A stretch of 64,000 nucleotides of DNA from Nonomuraea coxensis DSM 45129 (GCF_019397265.1 NZ_CP068985.1:7289001-7353000); one strand, 5' to 3'. Shown: positions 1 to 9,266, counted from the stretch's first letter. The notes: generated by a model from the letters alone, not told the origin. Program-made: numbers and translations.

Positions 1-244
1 ACTGGGTGTGCGTGACGCCCCAGCGCGGCCAGGCCTCCAGTTCGGGCGGCGCCTCCAGCGTGGGGGCGGGGGCCTCGGGCTGGGCCGTGGCCACGTCGCT
101 GCCGGAGAACCCCTCGCGGGACTTCGAGCGCATGGAGGCGTAGACCATGATGCCCGCCACCAGGACCACCGCGAGGATTCCCGCTCCGACGGCGATGGGC
201 CAGGGCGATCGTCGGCGCGCGTGCCGGCCGTCGGTCGGAATCAC
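1..244 (-). CDS. N-terminus of a membrane-anchored protein (partial)
   Basis: Only the first 81 codons are in the window; the gene runs off the left edge. The GTG start is chosen because GAGGAG lies six bases upstream. After a short basic N-terminus (MIPTDGRHARRRSPWP) there is one hydrophobic segment at about residues 15-35, then a Ser/Lys/Arg patch and a Pro/Ala/Glu-rich linker. This suggests a single-pass protein with its main domain outside the membrane. The family is not recognisable from this fragment. Confidence 0.6.
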   Translation of the reverse strand, partial: MIPTDGRHARRRSPWPIAVGAGILAVVLVAGIMVYASMRSKSREGFSGSDVATAQPEAPAPTLEAPPELEAWPRWGVTHTQ

Positions 245-279
245 GGGAGGCTCCTCACGGAAGGTGGCGGAACGTTCGA

Positions 280-305
280 AGGGCCGGGCCACGGGGCCCG
301 GCCCT
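280..305 (-). terminator. GC-rich hairpin after the SDR gene
   Basis: A perfect 10-bp stem (AGGGCCGGGC with its complement) closes a 6-base loop, between the stop of the dehydrogenase gene and the start of the left-edge gene, both on the minus strand. There is no strong U-tract, so termination is inferred from position and stem strength. Confidence 0.45.
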
Positions 306-351
306 CATTAAAGTAGTAGCTCCGCTTGCATGTGGCTTGCCGCGCCCGGAC

Positions 352-1107
352 TCACTGTTCCACGTCCGGGGGCCGCTGGCCGCCGGCCGGGCCCGGCACC
401 CCGGCGTAGCGGTAGGGCACCGGCTGCCGTCCCGGCTGGACGACGAGGAGCGTGCCGGGCGTGTCGGTGTAGAAGGCCGACTCGACGGCGGCCGCCACGT
501 CCTCGGCCGTGAGGAGCGGGAACCCGGCGCTGGTGAACATCTCCTTGGCCGCCGCCACAAGAGGGGTGTCGGTGAAACCGGGGCAGACCGCGCTGATGCG
601 GATGCCGCGCGCCGCGAGCGGCTCGGCCAGCGCGCGCACCAGGCCGACCACGGCGTGCTTGGTCATCGTGTAGATCGGGTCGCCGGCGAAGCCGACCAGC
701 CCGGCCAGCGACGCGGTGACCACGATCGCCCCGCCGCCGCCGCGTTCGAGCAGCGGCACGGCGGCGCGCGCCCCGAACACCACGCCGTCCACGTTGACGC
801 CCATGACCTGCCGGTAGCGGTCGAGGTCGAAGTCGGCCAGGTCCACCCGCCCGGTGACCCCGGCGTTGAGGTGCACGAGGTCCAGCCGCCCGTAGCGGCT
901 CTCGGCCAGGGCCACGGCCTCCAGCGAGGCGTCCGGGTCGCCGACGTCGGCCGCCAGCCACACGCCGCCGACCTCCTTCGCCAGCCGCTCGACGCCCTCG
1001 GCGTCGAGGTCGACGAGGACGCACCGGGCGCCGGACGCCGACAGGCGACGGGCCGTGGCGGCGCCGATGCCGCTCGCCGCGCCGGTGATCAGTGCAACAG
1101 TGCTCAT
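352..1107 (-). CDS. SDR-family NAD(P)-dependent oxidoreductase
   Basis: A classical short-chain dehydrogenase of 251 residues, the usual length. Visible motifs are the cofactor-binding TGAASGIG near residue 8, an NAG motif (HLNAGV) near residue 80, a catalytic serine in VVTASLAG and the active-site YTMTK. The ATG start follows AGGGAG at good spacing. It should oxidise or reduce an alcohol or ketone in the cytoplasm; the substrate cannot be read from sequence. The phosphotransferase-like gene lies 33 bp upstream on the same strand. Such pairs occur with acyl-CoA or xenobiotic metabolism genes, so an operon is likely. Confidence 0.9.
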   Translation of the reverse strand: MSTVALITGAASGIGAATARRLSASGARCVLVDLDAEGVERLAKEVGGVWLAADVGDPDASLEAVALAESRYGRLDLVHLNAGVTGRVDLADFDLDRYRQVMGVNVDGVVFGARAAVPLLERGGGGAIVVTASLAGLVGFAGDPIYTMTKHAVVGLVRALAEPLAARGIRISAVCPGFTDTPLVAAAKEMFTSAGFPLLTAEDVAAAVESAFYTDTPGTLLVVQPGRQPVPYRYAGVPGPAGGQRPPDVEQ

Positions 1108-1140
1108 GACACTCCCTGGGGGTCGGGCCTGGCGACGGGA

Positions 1141-2166
1141 TCAGACCTGGTCGAGCGTGCGGTGCGCGCGCGAGATGAGCGTCGGCACCGCCGCGCCGAT
1201 CCGGTCGAACCCCTCCCCCACGGTCTTACCCTGGCGGAAGCGGGCGTGAATACCCTCGATGATGACCGCGAGCTTGAAGTTCCCGAAGGCGACGTAGAAG
1301 CCGAGGTCGGTGATCTCCCGGCCGGACGCCTTCGCGTAGTGCTCGGCGAACTCCGCCGCGTCCAGGAACCCGGGCGCCAGCGTGGCGTCGCCGGCCACCG
1401 GGATGCCCGCCCGCTCGTCGTCGCCGCGGCTGTGCCAGTACGTCAGCGTGAGCCCCAGGTCGGCCAGCGGATCGCCGAGCGTGGACATCTCCCAGTCGAC
1501 CACGGCCAGGATCTCCAGGTCGCCGGCGCTGACGAGGGTGTTGTCCAGCCGGTAGTCGCCGTGCACGAGCGTGCCGGGGGCCTCTGAGGGCAGCCGGTCG
1601 CGCAGCCGGCGGACGAGCCGGTCGTACTCCGGCAGGTCGGCCGTCTTCGACCGCTCCCACTGCTGGCACCAGCGGTCGAGCTGGCGGGCCATGTAGCCCT
1701 CGGGCCGGCCGAAGTCGCCGAGCCCGACCTCGCGGTAGTCGACGGCGTGGATGGCGGCCAGCACCTCGGCCAGCCGCTCCGACAGCCGGCGTACGCGCTC
1801 GGGCGGCGGGTCGCCCAGCTCCTCCCGGGTGCGCATGGCGGCGCCGGGCACGTGGCCCATGAGGTAGAACGGCGCGCCGATCACGTCCTCGTCGCCGCAG
1901 AAGGCGACCGGATCGGGCACCGGCACGGGGGTCGGCGCGAGGGCGGAGATGACGCGCCACTCGCGCCGCATGTCGTGGGCAGTGGGCAGCACGTGGCCGA
2001 GCGGCGGGCGGCGCAGCACCAGCCGGCGCTCACGCGCCTCGACGAGGTAGGTCAGGTTGGACCTGCCGCCCGAGATCAGGGACACGGACAGGGGCTCGCC
2101 GGCGTCGGGCACGTTCCGGCCCATCCACGCGACCAGCCGGGGCCACTCGATGCCAGGTACGGTCAT
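1141..2166 (-). CDS. Phosphotransferase family protein (APH/ACAD10-like)
   Basis: Aminoglycoside-phosphotransferase fold of 341 residues. The catalytic loop reads HGDYRLDN and the metal-binding segment VVDWEMSTLGDPLADLG, with an N-terminal nucleotide-binding lobe (SGGRSNLTYLV). This subgroup resembles the kinase domain of ACAD10/ACAD11, which works on hydroxyacyl-CoA-type substrates rather than antibiotics, so resistance should not be assumed. The start is probably leaderless: TAATGT sits 6 bases before the ATG. It likely forms an operon with the downstream dehydrogenase. Confidence 0.85.
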   Translation of the reverse strand: MTVPGIEWPRLVAWMGRNVPDAGEPLSVSLISGGRSNLTYLVEARERRLVLRRPPLGHVLPTAHDMRREWRVISALAPTPVPVPDPVAFCGDEDVIGAPFYLMGHVPGAAMRTREELGDPPPERVRRLSERLAEVLAAIHAVDYREVGLGDFGRPEGYMARQLDRWCQQWERSKTADLPEYDRLVRRLRDRLPSEAPGTLVHGDYRLDNTLVSAGDLEILAVVDWEMSTLGDPLADLGLTLTYWHSRGDDERAGIPVAGDATLAPGFLDAAEFAEHYAKASGREITDLGFYVAFGNFKLAVIIEGIHARFRQGKTVGEGFDRIGAAVPTLISRAHRTLDQV

Positions 2167-2177
2167 GGACCCACATT

Positions 2178-2195
2178 AGAACCTCACTCGGTTCT
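2178..2195. promoter_or_regulatory. Inverted repeat over the phosphotransferase promoter
   Basis: AGAACC and GGTTCT face each other across six bases, directly upstream of the probable -10 element (TAATGT on the minus strand) of the leaderless phosphotransferase gene. The position suits a repressor site. TetR-type regulators of acyl-CoA genes often use sites of this shape, but none is encoded nearby. Confidence 0.4.
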
Positions 2196-2320
2196 GAACG
2201 ATACCTGAGAGTTTTGTAACGTTCCGGACCTGCGGTGATGAGCATTCGGTAGGTTCACTTACCCTGAAATTACCTGGTCCGATCCCTCGCTGGACAAAGT
2301 GCGGCCGTCTGTAGGAGCAC

Positions 2321-3403
2321 ATGCGCGTCACTCTCGCCCTCCCCCGTGAGCTGGGACCGTCCGAAGTGAGCCGCTGGCGGGCTCTGCAGGAGTCCGATCC
2401 CGCCTTCGACAATCCCTTCCTGTCGCCCGAGTTCACGATCACGGTGGGTGAGCTGCGCGAGGTCGTCCGGGTCGCCGTCCTCCACGACGGTCCCGACATC
2501 GTGGGATTCTTCCCCTTCGAACGCCATCCGCTGGGCATCGGCAAGCCGGTCGCCGCCGGGCTGACCGACGCGCAGGGGCTGGTCTGCGTCAAGGACCTGG
2601 AGATCGACGCGCGCCGGCTGATCAAGGACTGCGGCCTGGCCGTCTACGAGTTCGACCACCTGGTCTCCGGGCAGCCGCTGATGAACGCCCGCGCCGAGCG
2701 CTACCCGTCGCCGATCATCGACCTGCGCGACGGCTACGAGCACTACACGCGCTTCCTCAAGGACAACTCCGGCAAGACGTACAAGAGCACGCTGGCCAAG
2801 TCGCGCAAGCTCCAGCGCGAGGCCGGCCCGCTCCGCCATGACTACGCCGTCGCCGACCTGGAGCCGCTGCGCACCCTGCTCGGCTGGAAGACCGACCAGT
2901 ACCGCCGCACCGGCCGCACCGACCGCTTCGCCCACCAGTGGATCGTCGAGCTGGTCGAGCGGCTGCTCGCCACCAGGACCGACTCCTTCGCCGGCGTGCT
3001 CGACATGGTCTACGTCGACGACCGGCCGGTGGCCGGGCACTTCGGGGTGCGCACCCGCACCACGCTGGCCGGCTGGTTCCCCGCCTACGACACCGACTTC
3101 GCCAAGTACTCCCCCGGCCTCATCCACCATCTCGCGATGGCCGAGCAGGCCGCCGCGTCCGGCATCGAAGTGATCGACATGGGGCGCGGGCACAAGGAGT
3201 ACAAGGAGAAGCTGAAGAACGGCGAGCTCGAGGTGGCCGAGGGCCGCGTCGCCAGGGCGAGCGCGGGGGCGGGCGCGCACTGGATGATGCGCGTCCCCGC
3301 GCGCAAGGCCCGCGCGATGGTGCTCGCCAATCCGCTTCTCCTACGCACTGCGGACAAAGCATTGAAAACTTACGGACGAATCCGTAGCGTTATGCCTCGG
3401 TGA
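2321..3403 (+). CDS. FemAB/CelD-like GNAT acetyltransferase
   Basis: A 360-residue protein matching the double-GNAT fold of the CelD/BcsL (Acetyltransf_6) group: an N-terminal half with FLSPEF and FFPFERHP, a central Lys/Arg-rich part (NSGKTYKSTLAKSRKLQRE) and a C-terminal acetyltransferase half containing PVAGHFGVRT, LAGWFPAYD and the late motif DMGRGHKEYKEKLKNG. Relatives act in polysaccharide or cell-surface assembly. Its stop overlaps the start of the DegT-type gene (GTGA), so the two are translationally coupled, which suggests N-acylation of an amino sugar made by the partner. Inference, not shown. Confidence 0.8.
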   Translation: MRVTLALPRELGPSEVSRWRALQESDPAFDNPFLSPEFTITVGELREVVRVAVLHDGPDIVGFFPFERHPLGIGKPVAAGLTDAQGLVCVKDLEIDARRLIKDCGLAVYEFDHLVSGQPLMNARAERYPSPIIDLRDGYEHYTRFLKDNSGKTYKSTLAKSRKLQREAGPLRHDYAVADLEPLRTLLGWKTDQYRRTGRTDRFAHQWIVELVERLLATRTDSFAGVLDMVYVDDRPVAGHFGVRTRTTLAGWFPAYDTDFAKYSPGLIHHLAMAEQAAASGIEVIDMGRGHKEYKEKLKNGELEVAEGRVARASAGAGAHWMMRVPARKARAMVLANPLLLRTADKALKTYGRIRSVMPR

Positions 3404-4530
3404 ATTACCTCGCAGAGCGCACGGGCCGTCACTGCCTGTCGCTACCGTCCAACCGGCTCGGTCTCTACCTGGCGTTACGGCACTTCTGCACGCCCGGGCA
3501 GCGCCTGCTGATGTCGCCCATCTCGGCCGACGAGATCCTCTTCCTGGTGCTCGCCGCCGGGCTGCGGCCGGTGATCGCCCCACTGGACCCGCGCGACGGC
3601 AACATCGACGCCGCGCGCGCCGACCTCGCCACCGTGGACGCCGTCCTGACGACCAACCTCTACGGCATCCCCGACCGCGTCACGGCCTTCACCGGCAAGA
3701 TCGTCATCGAGGACGTCGCCCACGCCATGGAGAGCGATCTCGGCGGCCGGCCGCTGGGCACGTTCGGCCGGGCAGGCGTCTTCAGCCTCTCCAAGCACCC
3801 GGGCGCCGGCTCCGGCGGCGTGCTGGCCGTCGAGGACCCCGCCGACCTGCGGGCGCTCGAACGCGCCCGCGACGAGCTGCTGGCGCCCGGCTCACTCGGC
3901 GCCGACCTGCTGTCCGTGTCCACCTCGATGGCCCGGCAGGCCGCGCTCAGACTCGGCCTGGTGCGTCCGGCGCTCGCCGTCGCCCGCGCGATCGGCCTGG
4001 AGGAGCCCCGCGACGGCTTCCGCATCCCGCTCAACCCCGGCGCGCTGGAGCTGGCGCTCAAGGAGACCCCCGAGCTGCCGCCCTTCGACCCGTGGGTCCG
4101 CGCCGACCTGCACGCCTACCGGTCGCGCCGCGGCCGGATGGCCCGCTGGCACCAGGCGCGGCGGACGGCCAGGGTGCCCGGCGAGCGCGCCCGGCGGCTC
4201 GCGGGAGTGGCGCGGCTGGCCGAGCTGCCCACCGTCGCGCCCGCCGTGCGCGACCACCTGGACCAGCCGCTGTTCCGCGTCCCCCTGCTGGTCCGCGAGC
4301 GGGACGCGGCCATCGCCGAGCTGGAGCGCCACGGCGTGCCCACCGGCTACCTGTACGCCCCCGCCTACGACGACTACGCCCCCGGCTTCGCCGAGCCGTC
4401 ACCCGACCCCGCCCAGGCCCGCTGGTGGGCCCGCCACGCCCTCCCCGTGGACCCGATGTACGTCCACCGCTCCCTGCCCGTCCTGCGCGCCCTGGAGCCC
4501 GCTACGGCGCCGCCGCCACCGCTTCCCTGA
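3400..4530 (+). CDS. DegT/DnrJ/EryC1-type PLP aminotransferase
   Basis: A 376-residue fold-type I aminotransferase of the sugar aminotransferase group. Visible are the cofactor region VIEDVAHAME and the presumed Schiff-base lysine in FSLSKHPGAGSGGVL, followed by the helix-rich C-terminal domain. GTG overlaps the TGA of the acetyltransferase gene. An amino-sugar step followed by acylation fits the pair. The last 29 bp overlap convergently with the MocR gene. The motif SKHPGAG differs from the usual GKN/SFHxTK form, so activity is likely but the substrate is unknown. Confidence 0.8.
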   Translation: MNYLAERTGRHCLSLPSNRLGLYLALRHFCTPGQRLLMSPISADEILFLVLAAGLRPVIAPLDPRDGNIDAARADLATVDAVLTTNLYGIPDRVTAFTGKIVIEDVAHAMESDLGGRPLGTFGRAGVFSLSKHPGAGSGGVLAVEDPADLRALERARDELLAPGSLGADLLSVSTSMARQAALRLGLVRPALAVARAIGLEEPRDGFRIPLNPGALELALKETPELPPFDPWVRADLHAYRSRRGRMARWHQARRTARVPGERARRLAGVARLAELPTVAPAVRDHLDQPLFRVPLLVRERDAAIAELERHGVPTGYLYAPAYDDYAPGFAEPSPDPAQARWWARHALPVDPMYVHRSLPVLRALEPATAPPPPLP

Positions 4531-5950
4531 CGATCGCGGCGATGACCCGGCAGCCTCTGCGCACGTCGGCCAGCGACGCCGAGCCGTAGCCGATCACCAG
4601 TCCGTGCAGCCGCTCGCGGCCGTGGTGGTGCCGGCCGGTGGCGTCCAGCAGGATCCCCCGCTCCCTGGCCCGCTCGACCACGACGGGCACCACGGCGGCG
4701 GGCAGCTCGGCGAGGACGTGCAGCCCCGCGGTGTCGCCCCGCAGCCGGCAGACCGGTCCCAGCAGCTCGACCACGGCGGCGCGGCGGCGGGCGTACTCCA
4801 GGCGCATGCGGCGCAGGTGCCGGTCGAGGTCGCCGCGCTCCAGCAGGGTCGCCACCGCCTCCTGGACCGGGCCGCTGGTCCGGTCGGCGACCGCGCGGCG
4901 CAGCCCGGCGATCCTCGCGACCAGCTCCGGCGTGCCGACCAGCCAGCCGACGCCGACGTCGGGCGACAGGGTCTTGGACAGCGTGCCGAGCAGCACCACC
5001 CGCGACGGGTCCAGGCCGTAGAGCGCGGGCAGCGGGGCGACGTCGTAGCGGAACTCGGCGTCGTAGTCGTCCTCGACGACGGTCGCGCCGGTGCTCCGCG
5101 CCCAGGCCAGCAGCCGCTCGCGGCGTGGGATCGGCAGCCGGCCGCCCAGCGGGTACTGGTGGGCGGGGGTCGTGTAGAGCACGCGGAGGTCGCCGGGGAG
5201 GCCGTCGACGATCACGCCGTCGGCGTCCACCGGGCAGGGCACGATCTCGGCGCCGCGGGCCTCGAACACCGTGCGGGCCACGTGGTAGCCAGGGTCCTCG
5301 ACCCCGGCGCGGGCGCCCGCGCCGAGCAGGGCGAGCGCGCACAGGTCGAGGCCGTTGCCGGTGCCTCTGGTGACCAGGATGTTCTCCGGGCCGACGGCCA
5401 TGCCCCTCGCCCGGCGCAGGTGGTCGGCCAGCAGCTCGCGCAGCCGCGGCAGGCCGTACGGGTCGGGGTCGGCGCCGGGCGGTGGCTCGCCGGCCCTGCG
5501 CCAGGCCCGCTTCCAGGCGGCCCGGTCGTAGTCGCGCACCCAGGGCCGGCCCGCCGTGAGGTCGATGAAGGCGGCGGCGGGCCCGGCCGGGGCCGGGTCC
5601 TGGGGGGTCTCGCGCGGCGGCGTGACCGCCGTCTCGATCCCGCCCGTCCCCCTGCCCGCCGTCCTCATGCCCGCCGTCCTCATGCCCGTCGTCTCCATGT
5701 CCGCCACGAAGGTGCCGGAGCCGTGCCGCCCCTCCAGCCATCCCTCGGCGTAGAGCTGCTGGTACGCCTCCGTGACGACGGTCCTGCTCACCTTGAGCTG
5801 GGCGGCGAGGGCCCGGCTGGACGGCAGCCGCTCGCCGGGCGGCAGCGTGCCGTCCAGCATGGCCCGCCGCAGCCAGCCGGCGAGCTGGGCGGTGAGCGGC
5901 ACGGCGGCCTCCCGCGAGAGGGAAACCGGCAGGTCGACGGAGCTACGCAC
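4502..5950 (-). CDS. MocR-family regulator (GntR HTH + aminotransferase-like domain)
   Basis: An N-terminal GntR winged helix (GERLPSSRALAAQLKVSR, HGSGTFVAD) is followed by an Ala/Pro/Thr linker and a full class I aminotransferase-like domain with the PLP-lysine region LLGTLSKTLSPDVGVGW. MocR/PdxR proteins sense PLP or a related ligand. The start is uncertain: the GTG chosen has GGGACC upstream and lies downstream of a likely -10 (TAATCT at 5989-5994, minus strand); an in-frame ATG at 5986 would add 12 residues. It is divergent from a PNPOx-like flavoprotein gene, its probable target. The linker holds near-perfect MRTAG-type micro-repeats. Confidence 0.85.
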   Translation of the reverse strand: MRSSVDLPVSLSREAAVPLTAQLAGWLRRAMLDGTLPPGERLPSSRALAAQLKVSRTVVTEAYQQLYAEGWLEGRHGSGTFVADMETTGMRTAGMRTAGRGTGGIETAVTPPRETPQDPAPAGPAAAFIDLTAGRPWVRDYDRAAWKRAWRRAGEPPPGADPDPYGLPRLRELLADHLRRARGMAVGPENILVTRGTGNGLDLCALALLGAGARAGVEDPGYHVARTVFEARGAEIVPCPVDADGVIVDGLPGDLRVLYTTPAHQYPLGGRLPIPRRERLLAWARSTGATVVEDDYDAEFRYDVAPLPALYGLDPSRVVLLGTLSKTLSPDVGVGWLVGTPELVARIAGLRRAVADRTSGPVQEAVATLLERGDLDRHLRRMRLEYARRRAAVVELLGPVCRLRGDTAGLHVLAELPAAVVPVVVERARERGILLDATGRHHHGRERLHGLVIGYGSASLADVRRGCRVIAAIVREAVAAAP

Positions 5951-6021
5951 GCAAGTGGTCCCTACGAAGGGGTCGGTAGTGGCCATCCAGATTAGGTCCA
6001 CTCCGCGCGTACGGTCGAACC

Positions 6022-6660
6022 ATGCTCTCCGCCACTCCCCGCACCACGCTCGGCCGCTCCAAGGAGCGCGGCAGCACCGACAGGAACGACCTGTACGACG
6101 TGCTCGACTCCGGCCTGATCTGCCACCTGGGCGTCGTCGTGGACGGCTGCCCGATGGTCGTGCCCACCGGCTACGGCCGCCTGGGCGACACCCTCTACCT
6201 GCACGGCTCCACGGGCGCCCGGTCGCTGCGCGCGGCGGACGGCGGCGAGGTGTGCGTGACGGTCACGCACCTGGACGGCGTGGTGCTGGCCCGCTCGATC
6301 TTCCACCACTCGGTCAACTACCGCTCGGCGATCGTCTACGGCACGGCCAGGCTGGTGACCGACCCCGACGAGCTGCTGGCGGGCCTGCGGGCCCTGTCGG
6401 AACGGCTGGCGCCCGGCCAGTGGGACCACGTCCGGCCGCCGAACCGCAAGGAGCTCGCCGCCACCGCCGTGCTCGCGCTGCCGCTGGAGGAGGCGTCGGT
6501 CAAGACGCGCAGCGGCGGGCCGGTGGACGAGGAGGAGGACTACGGCCTGCCGGTGTGGGCGGGCGTGCTGCCGCTGGTCACCACGTGGGGCGCGCCCGAA
6601 CCCGATCCGGTGCTCCCAGAAGGTATCGATCCCCCGGTTCACATCCTCCATCGGGAGTAG
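6022..6660 (+). CDS. Pyridoxamine 5'-phosphate oxidase-like FMN-binding protein
   Basis: A 212-residue split-barrel flavoprotein (NimA/PNPOx-like). GLICHLGVVVDGCPMVVPTGYGR and LYLHGSTGARSLRA form the typical FMN-phosphate and barrel strands, with FHHSVNYRSAIVYGTARLV following. It is read away from the MocR regulator with about 70 bp between the genes; MocR/PNPOx pairs of this layout are widespread in actinomycetes. It may act on B6 vitamers, F420 or FMN-linked substrates; the sequence does not decide which. Confidence 0.85.
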   Translation: MLSATPRTTLGRSKERGSTDRNDLYDVLDSGLICHLGVVVDGCPMVVPTGYGRLGDTLYLHGSTGARSLRAADGGEVCVTVTHLDGVVLARSIFHHSVNYRSAIVYGTARLVTDPDELLAGLRALSERLAPGQWDHVRPPNRKELAATAVLALPLEEASVKTRSGGPVDEEEDYGLPVWAGVLPLVTTWGAPEPDPVLPEGIDPPVHILHRE

Positions 6661-6745
6661 TTCCATGAATCAGGGCCACCTGGCAAACCCGCGCTCTTGA
6701 TCGTACGTCTCATCAGGTGGGCCGGATCCTGATGGGAGATGGCAT

Positions 6746-9157
6746 ATGGACTGGACCGCCCCCGGATACACCCAGATCAGACAGCTCGGCGCCGGCGCCG
6801 GCGGCCGCGTCGTGCTGGCCGTGCACGACGAGACCGGGGTCGAGGTCGCCGTCAAGTACCTCGCCCCGCACCTGCTCCAGGACCCGGCGGCGGTGGCGCG
6901 GTTCCAGTCGGAGGCGCGGCTGCTGACCACGCTGCGCCACCCCCACATCGCCACCATGTGGGAGTACGTCCAGGACGCCGGCGGCGCGGCCATCGTCATG
7001 GAGCTGGTCAACGGCGTGCCGCTGCGGGCGCTGCTGCGCGAGCACGGCACGACCGAGCCCGAGGCGGCGCTGGCCGTGCTCAAGGGCTCGCTGCTGGGCC
7101 TCGGCGCGGCCCACGCGCGCGGCGTCGTGCACCGCGACTACAAGCCCGAGAACGTGCTCGTCCGGCACGACGGGGTGAGCAAGCTCGTCGACTTCGGCAT
7201 CGCGGTGCGGCAGGGCTCGGCGGGGCTGCCCGAGGGCACGCCGCCGTACATGGCGCCGGAGCTGTGGGAGGGCCGGCCGGCCTCGCCCTCCACCGACGTG
7301 TACGCCGCCACCGCCGTCTTCTTCGAGTGCCTGACCGGCCACCGGCCCTACCGCTCGACCGAGCCCAGCGTGCTCGGCTACCAGCACGTGCACGCTCCGG
7401 TGCCCTTCCACGAGGCGCCCGAGCCGGTGCGCGAGCTGGTCAGGCGTGGCATGGCCAAGGACCCGACGCGGCGGCCGGCGGGCGCGGAGGCGTTCGTGGC
7501 CGAGCTGGAGGCCGCGGCCGCGGCGGCGTACGGGGAGGACTGGGAGGAGCGCGGGCGGCGGCGGCTCGCCGCGCTGGTGGGCCTGCTCGCGCTGCTGCTG
7601 CCCACGCCGCCCGCGGCCACGCCGGAGGTGTCCACGTCGTTCGCCCGCACGGTCTTCCGCGGCCTGCGCGCCAACGCGGCGCGGGTGGCGATGGGCGGCG
7701 GGCTGGCCACGGCGGTGGCGGTGGCGTCGGTGATCCTGCTCACCAACCGGGAGCAGCCGCCGCCGTCCGGGCCGATCGGCGCGGCGGTGGTCGTGCCGCC
7801 GACGCCTCTCACGCCCGAGGCCGCCGCCGGGACGCCCACGCCGGAGACGACCCCGGAGGCCACCCCATCGACCCCGGAGGCGACCCCGGAGGCGACGCCC
7901 GCGTCCACCCCGGAGGTCTCGCCGGAGCCGGCGCCTTCGGAGGATCCTGAGAGCACCCCCGCCACCACGCCGAAGGCCGCCGTCCCGGTGGACGAGCCTT
8001 CCGGCCCGCCTCGGACCGCCACCTCCCGCCCGGCCGACTCACCGCCGACGCGCGAGCCCTCCAGGGCCCCCACCCCGAGGCCACGACGCACCCCGACCCC
8101 CACGCCCACCCCCACCCCGACCCCCACGCCGACCCCGACGCCCACCCCGACGCCCACCCCGACCCCGACCGTGACCACGCCCTCGCCGGACACCTCCGTG
8201 CTCGCGGTGAACGTCGGTGAGCCGGTCGTAGGCGCCGACGGCGCGATCTCCGCCACGGTCACCGTCCGGGCGAGCGGCACCGCGCCCGTGACCGCCACCG
8301 CCGCCTGGTCGGTCCCCGGCGCCCCGGGCCGCACCCAGCGCCTCGCCTTACGCGGCTCGACCTCCTACACGCGCACGCTGACCTGGGCCCCCGGCGAGCG
8401 CGCCTGCGGCCGTACGGTCACGCTGACCGTCACCACGACCCCGGCCGCCCCCGGCGGTGCGCGGAGCGGGTCCGTGTCCGTGCCGGCCTGCCCGGCCCGG
8501 GTGACCGGCCTGCGGGTGGCCCTGGACCTGCCCGCCGCGCCGGCCCGCGCCGCGCGGGCGGCGATCAGGGTGACGGCGAGCGGCACCGGCGAGATCCCCG
8601 TCACGGCCCGCTTCGCGGTGAACGGCGACACCGTCGCCACCAGGAACGTCACCCTCTCCGGCCGCACCTCCTACAGCCGCGCGCTCACCCACGCCTTCCG
8701 CTCCCGCCCGTGCGGCTCGACGCTCTCGGTGCGGGTGACGGCGGGCGGCCGGACGGCCACCGCGCGGGCCGCCGTGACCTGCCCGCCCGAGGTGCGCCAG
8801 GTCACCGTGCTGCGGGCGGGCGCGAGCGAGGGCATCACGGCCACGGTCCGGGTGCTGACCTCCAGTGCCCAGCCCGTACGCCTCACCGTCAGGTACTCGA
8901 CCGGCGGCGAGGGCGGCGGCTCCGACACGGCGACGCTGTCGGGCGGGACCTCGTACGTGCGGACCTTCACCTTCCCGGTAAAACTGGCCTGTGGCACGCG
9001 GTGGACGGTGACCGCCTCGACCGATCCGGCGGCGGGCGGCGGCGCGGACTCGGCGAGCGGGACCACCGCGGCCTGCCCTCCCCCCGAGGAGGAGCCGGAG
9101 GAGCCGTCGAAGACCCCTCGACCTGAGACTTCGGACACACCGGTGGAGATCGACTGA
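6746..9157 (+). CDS. Membrane Ser/Thr protein kinase with three Ig-like extracellular repeats
   Basis: The kinase domain (about 8-270) has the Gly loop LGAGAGGRV, Lys37, HRDYKPEN at 129-136 and DFG at 149-151, so it should be active. A transmembrane helix lies near 313-333. Outside the cell comes a long Thr/Pro/Glu linker ending in a (Pro-Thr)n run, then three repeats of about 90 residues, each with a GxTSYxRxLT motif followed by a cysteine segment (ACGRT, PCGST, ACGTR). There are no PASTA repeats, so the ligand is probably not lipid II. It heads a cluster with a second kinase, a pseudokinase and a DUF2510 protein. Confidence 0.9.
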   Translation: MDWTAPGYTQIRQLGAGAGGRVVLAVHDETGVEVAVKYLAPHLLQDPAAVARFQSEARLLTTLRHPHIATMWEYVQDAGGAAIVMELVNGVPLRALLREHGTTEPEAALAVLKGSLLGLGAAHARGVVHRDYKPENVLVRHDGVSKLVDFGIAVRQGSAGLPEGTPPYMAPELWEGRPASPSTDVYAATAVFFECLTGHRPYRSTEPSVLGYQHVHAPVPFHEAPEPVRELVRRGMAKDPTRRPAGAEAFVAELEAAAAAAYGEDWEERGRRRLAALVGLLALLLPTPPAATPEVSTSFARTVFRGLRANAARVAMGGGLATAVAVASVILLTNREQPPPSGPIGAAVVVPPTPLTPEAAAGTPTPETTPEATPSTPEATPEATPASTPEVSPEPAPSEDPESTPATTPKAAVPVDEPSGPPRTATSRPADSPPTREPSRAPTPRPRRTPTPTPTPTPTPTPTPTPTPTPTPTPTVTTPSPDTSVLAVNVGEPVVGADGAISATVTVRASGTAPVTATAAWSVPGAPGRTQRLALRGSTSYTRTLTWAPGERACGRTVTLTVTTTPAAPGGARSGSVSVPACPARVTGLRVALDLPAAPARAARAAIRVTASGTGEIPVTARFAVNGDTVATRNVTLSGRTSYSRALTHAFRSRPCGSTLSVRVTAGGRTATARAAVTCPPEVRQVTVLRAGASEGITATVRVLTSSAQPVRLTVRYSTGGEGGGSDTATLSGGTSYVRTFTFPVKLACGTRWTVTASTDPAAGGGADSASGTTAACPPPEEEPEEPSKTPRPETSDTPVEID
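8089..8170 (+). repeat. Low-complexity Pro-Thr coding repeat
   Basis: About 80 bp of imperfect 6-base units (CCNACN) encode a run of alternating Pro and Thr in the stalk of the first kinase. Probably an extended, possibly glycosylated spacer that lifts the Ig-like domains through the wall. Such tracts are prone to slippage, so length may vary between strains. Confidence 0.75.
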
Positions 9158-9266
9158 AGTCGTCCGTCACACTTATCGCCATATCGGCAGGGAATCCGGT
9201 TAGGTCCCGTTAAGCTACGGACCGTTTGATGCGGGTGGGGGCCCAGACAACTCCAGAGGAGACCGT

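Noticed and set aside
1141..2166. Aminoglycoside resistance gene
   Set aside because: The sequence fits the ACAD10-like phosphotransferase branch and its operon partner is an SDR; resistance is not supported.
3400..4530. Start of an antibiotic or capsule biosynthetic cluster at the DegT/CelD pair
   Set aside because: No glycosyltransferase, NDP-sugar or polymerase genes are next to it; the neighbours are unrelated regulators.
8089..8170. Regular repeats suggesting a CRISPR array
   Set aside because: Units are 6 bp, without spacers, and lie inside a coding frame for alternating Pro-Thr.
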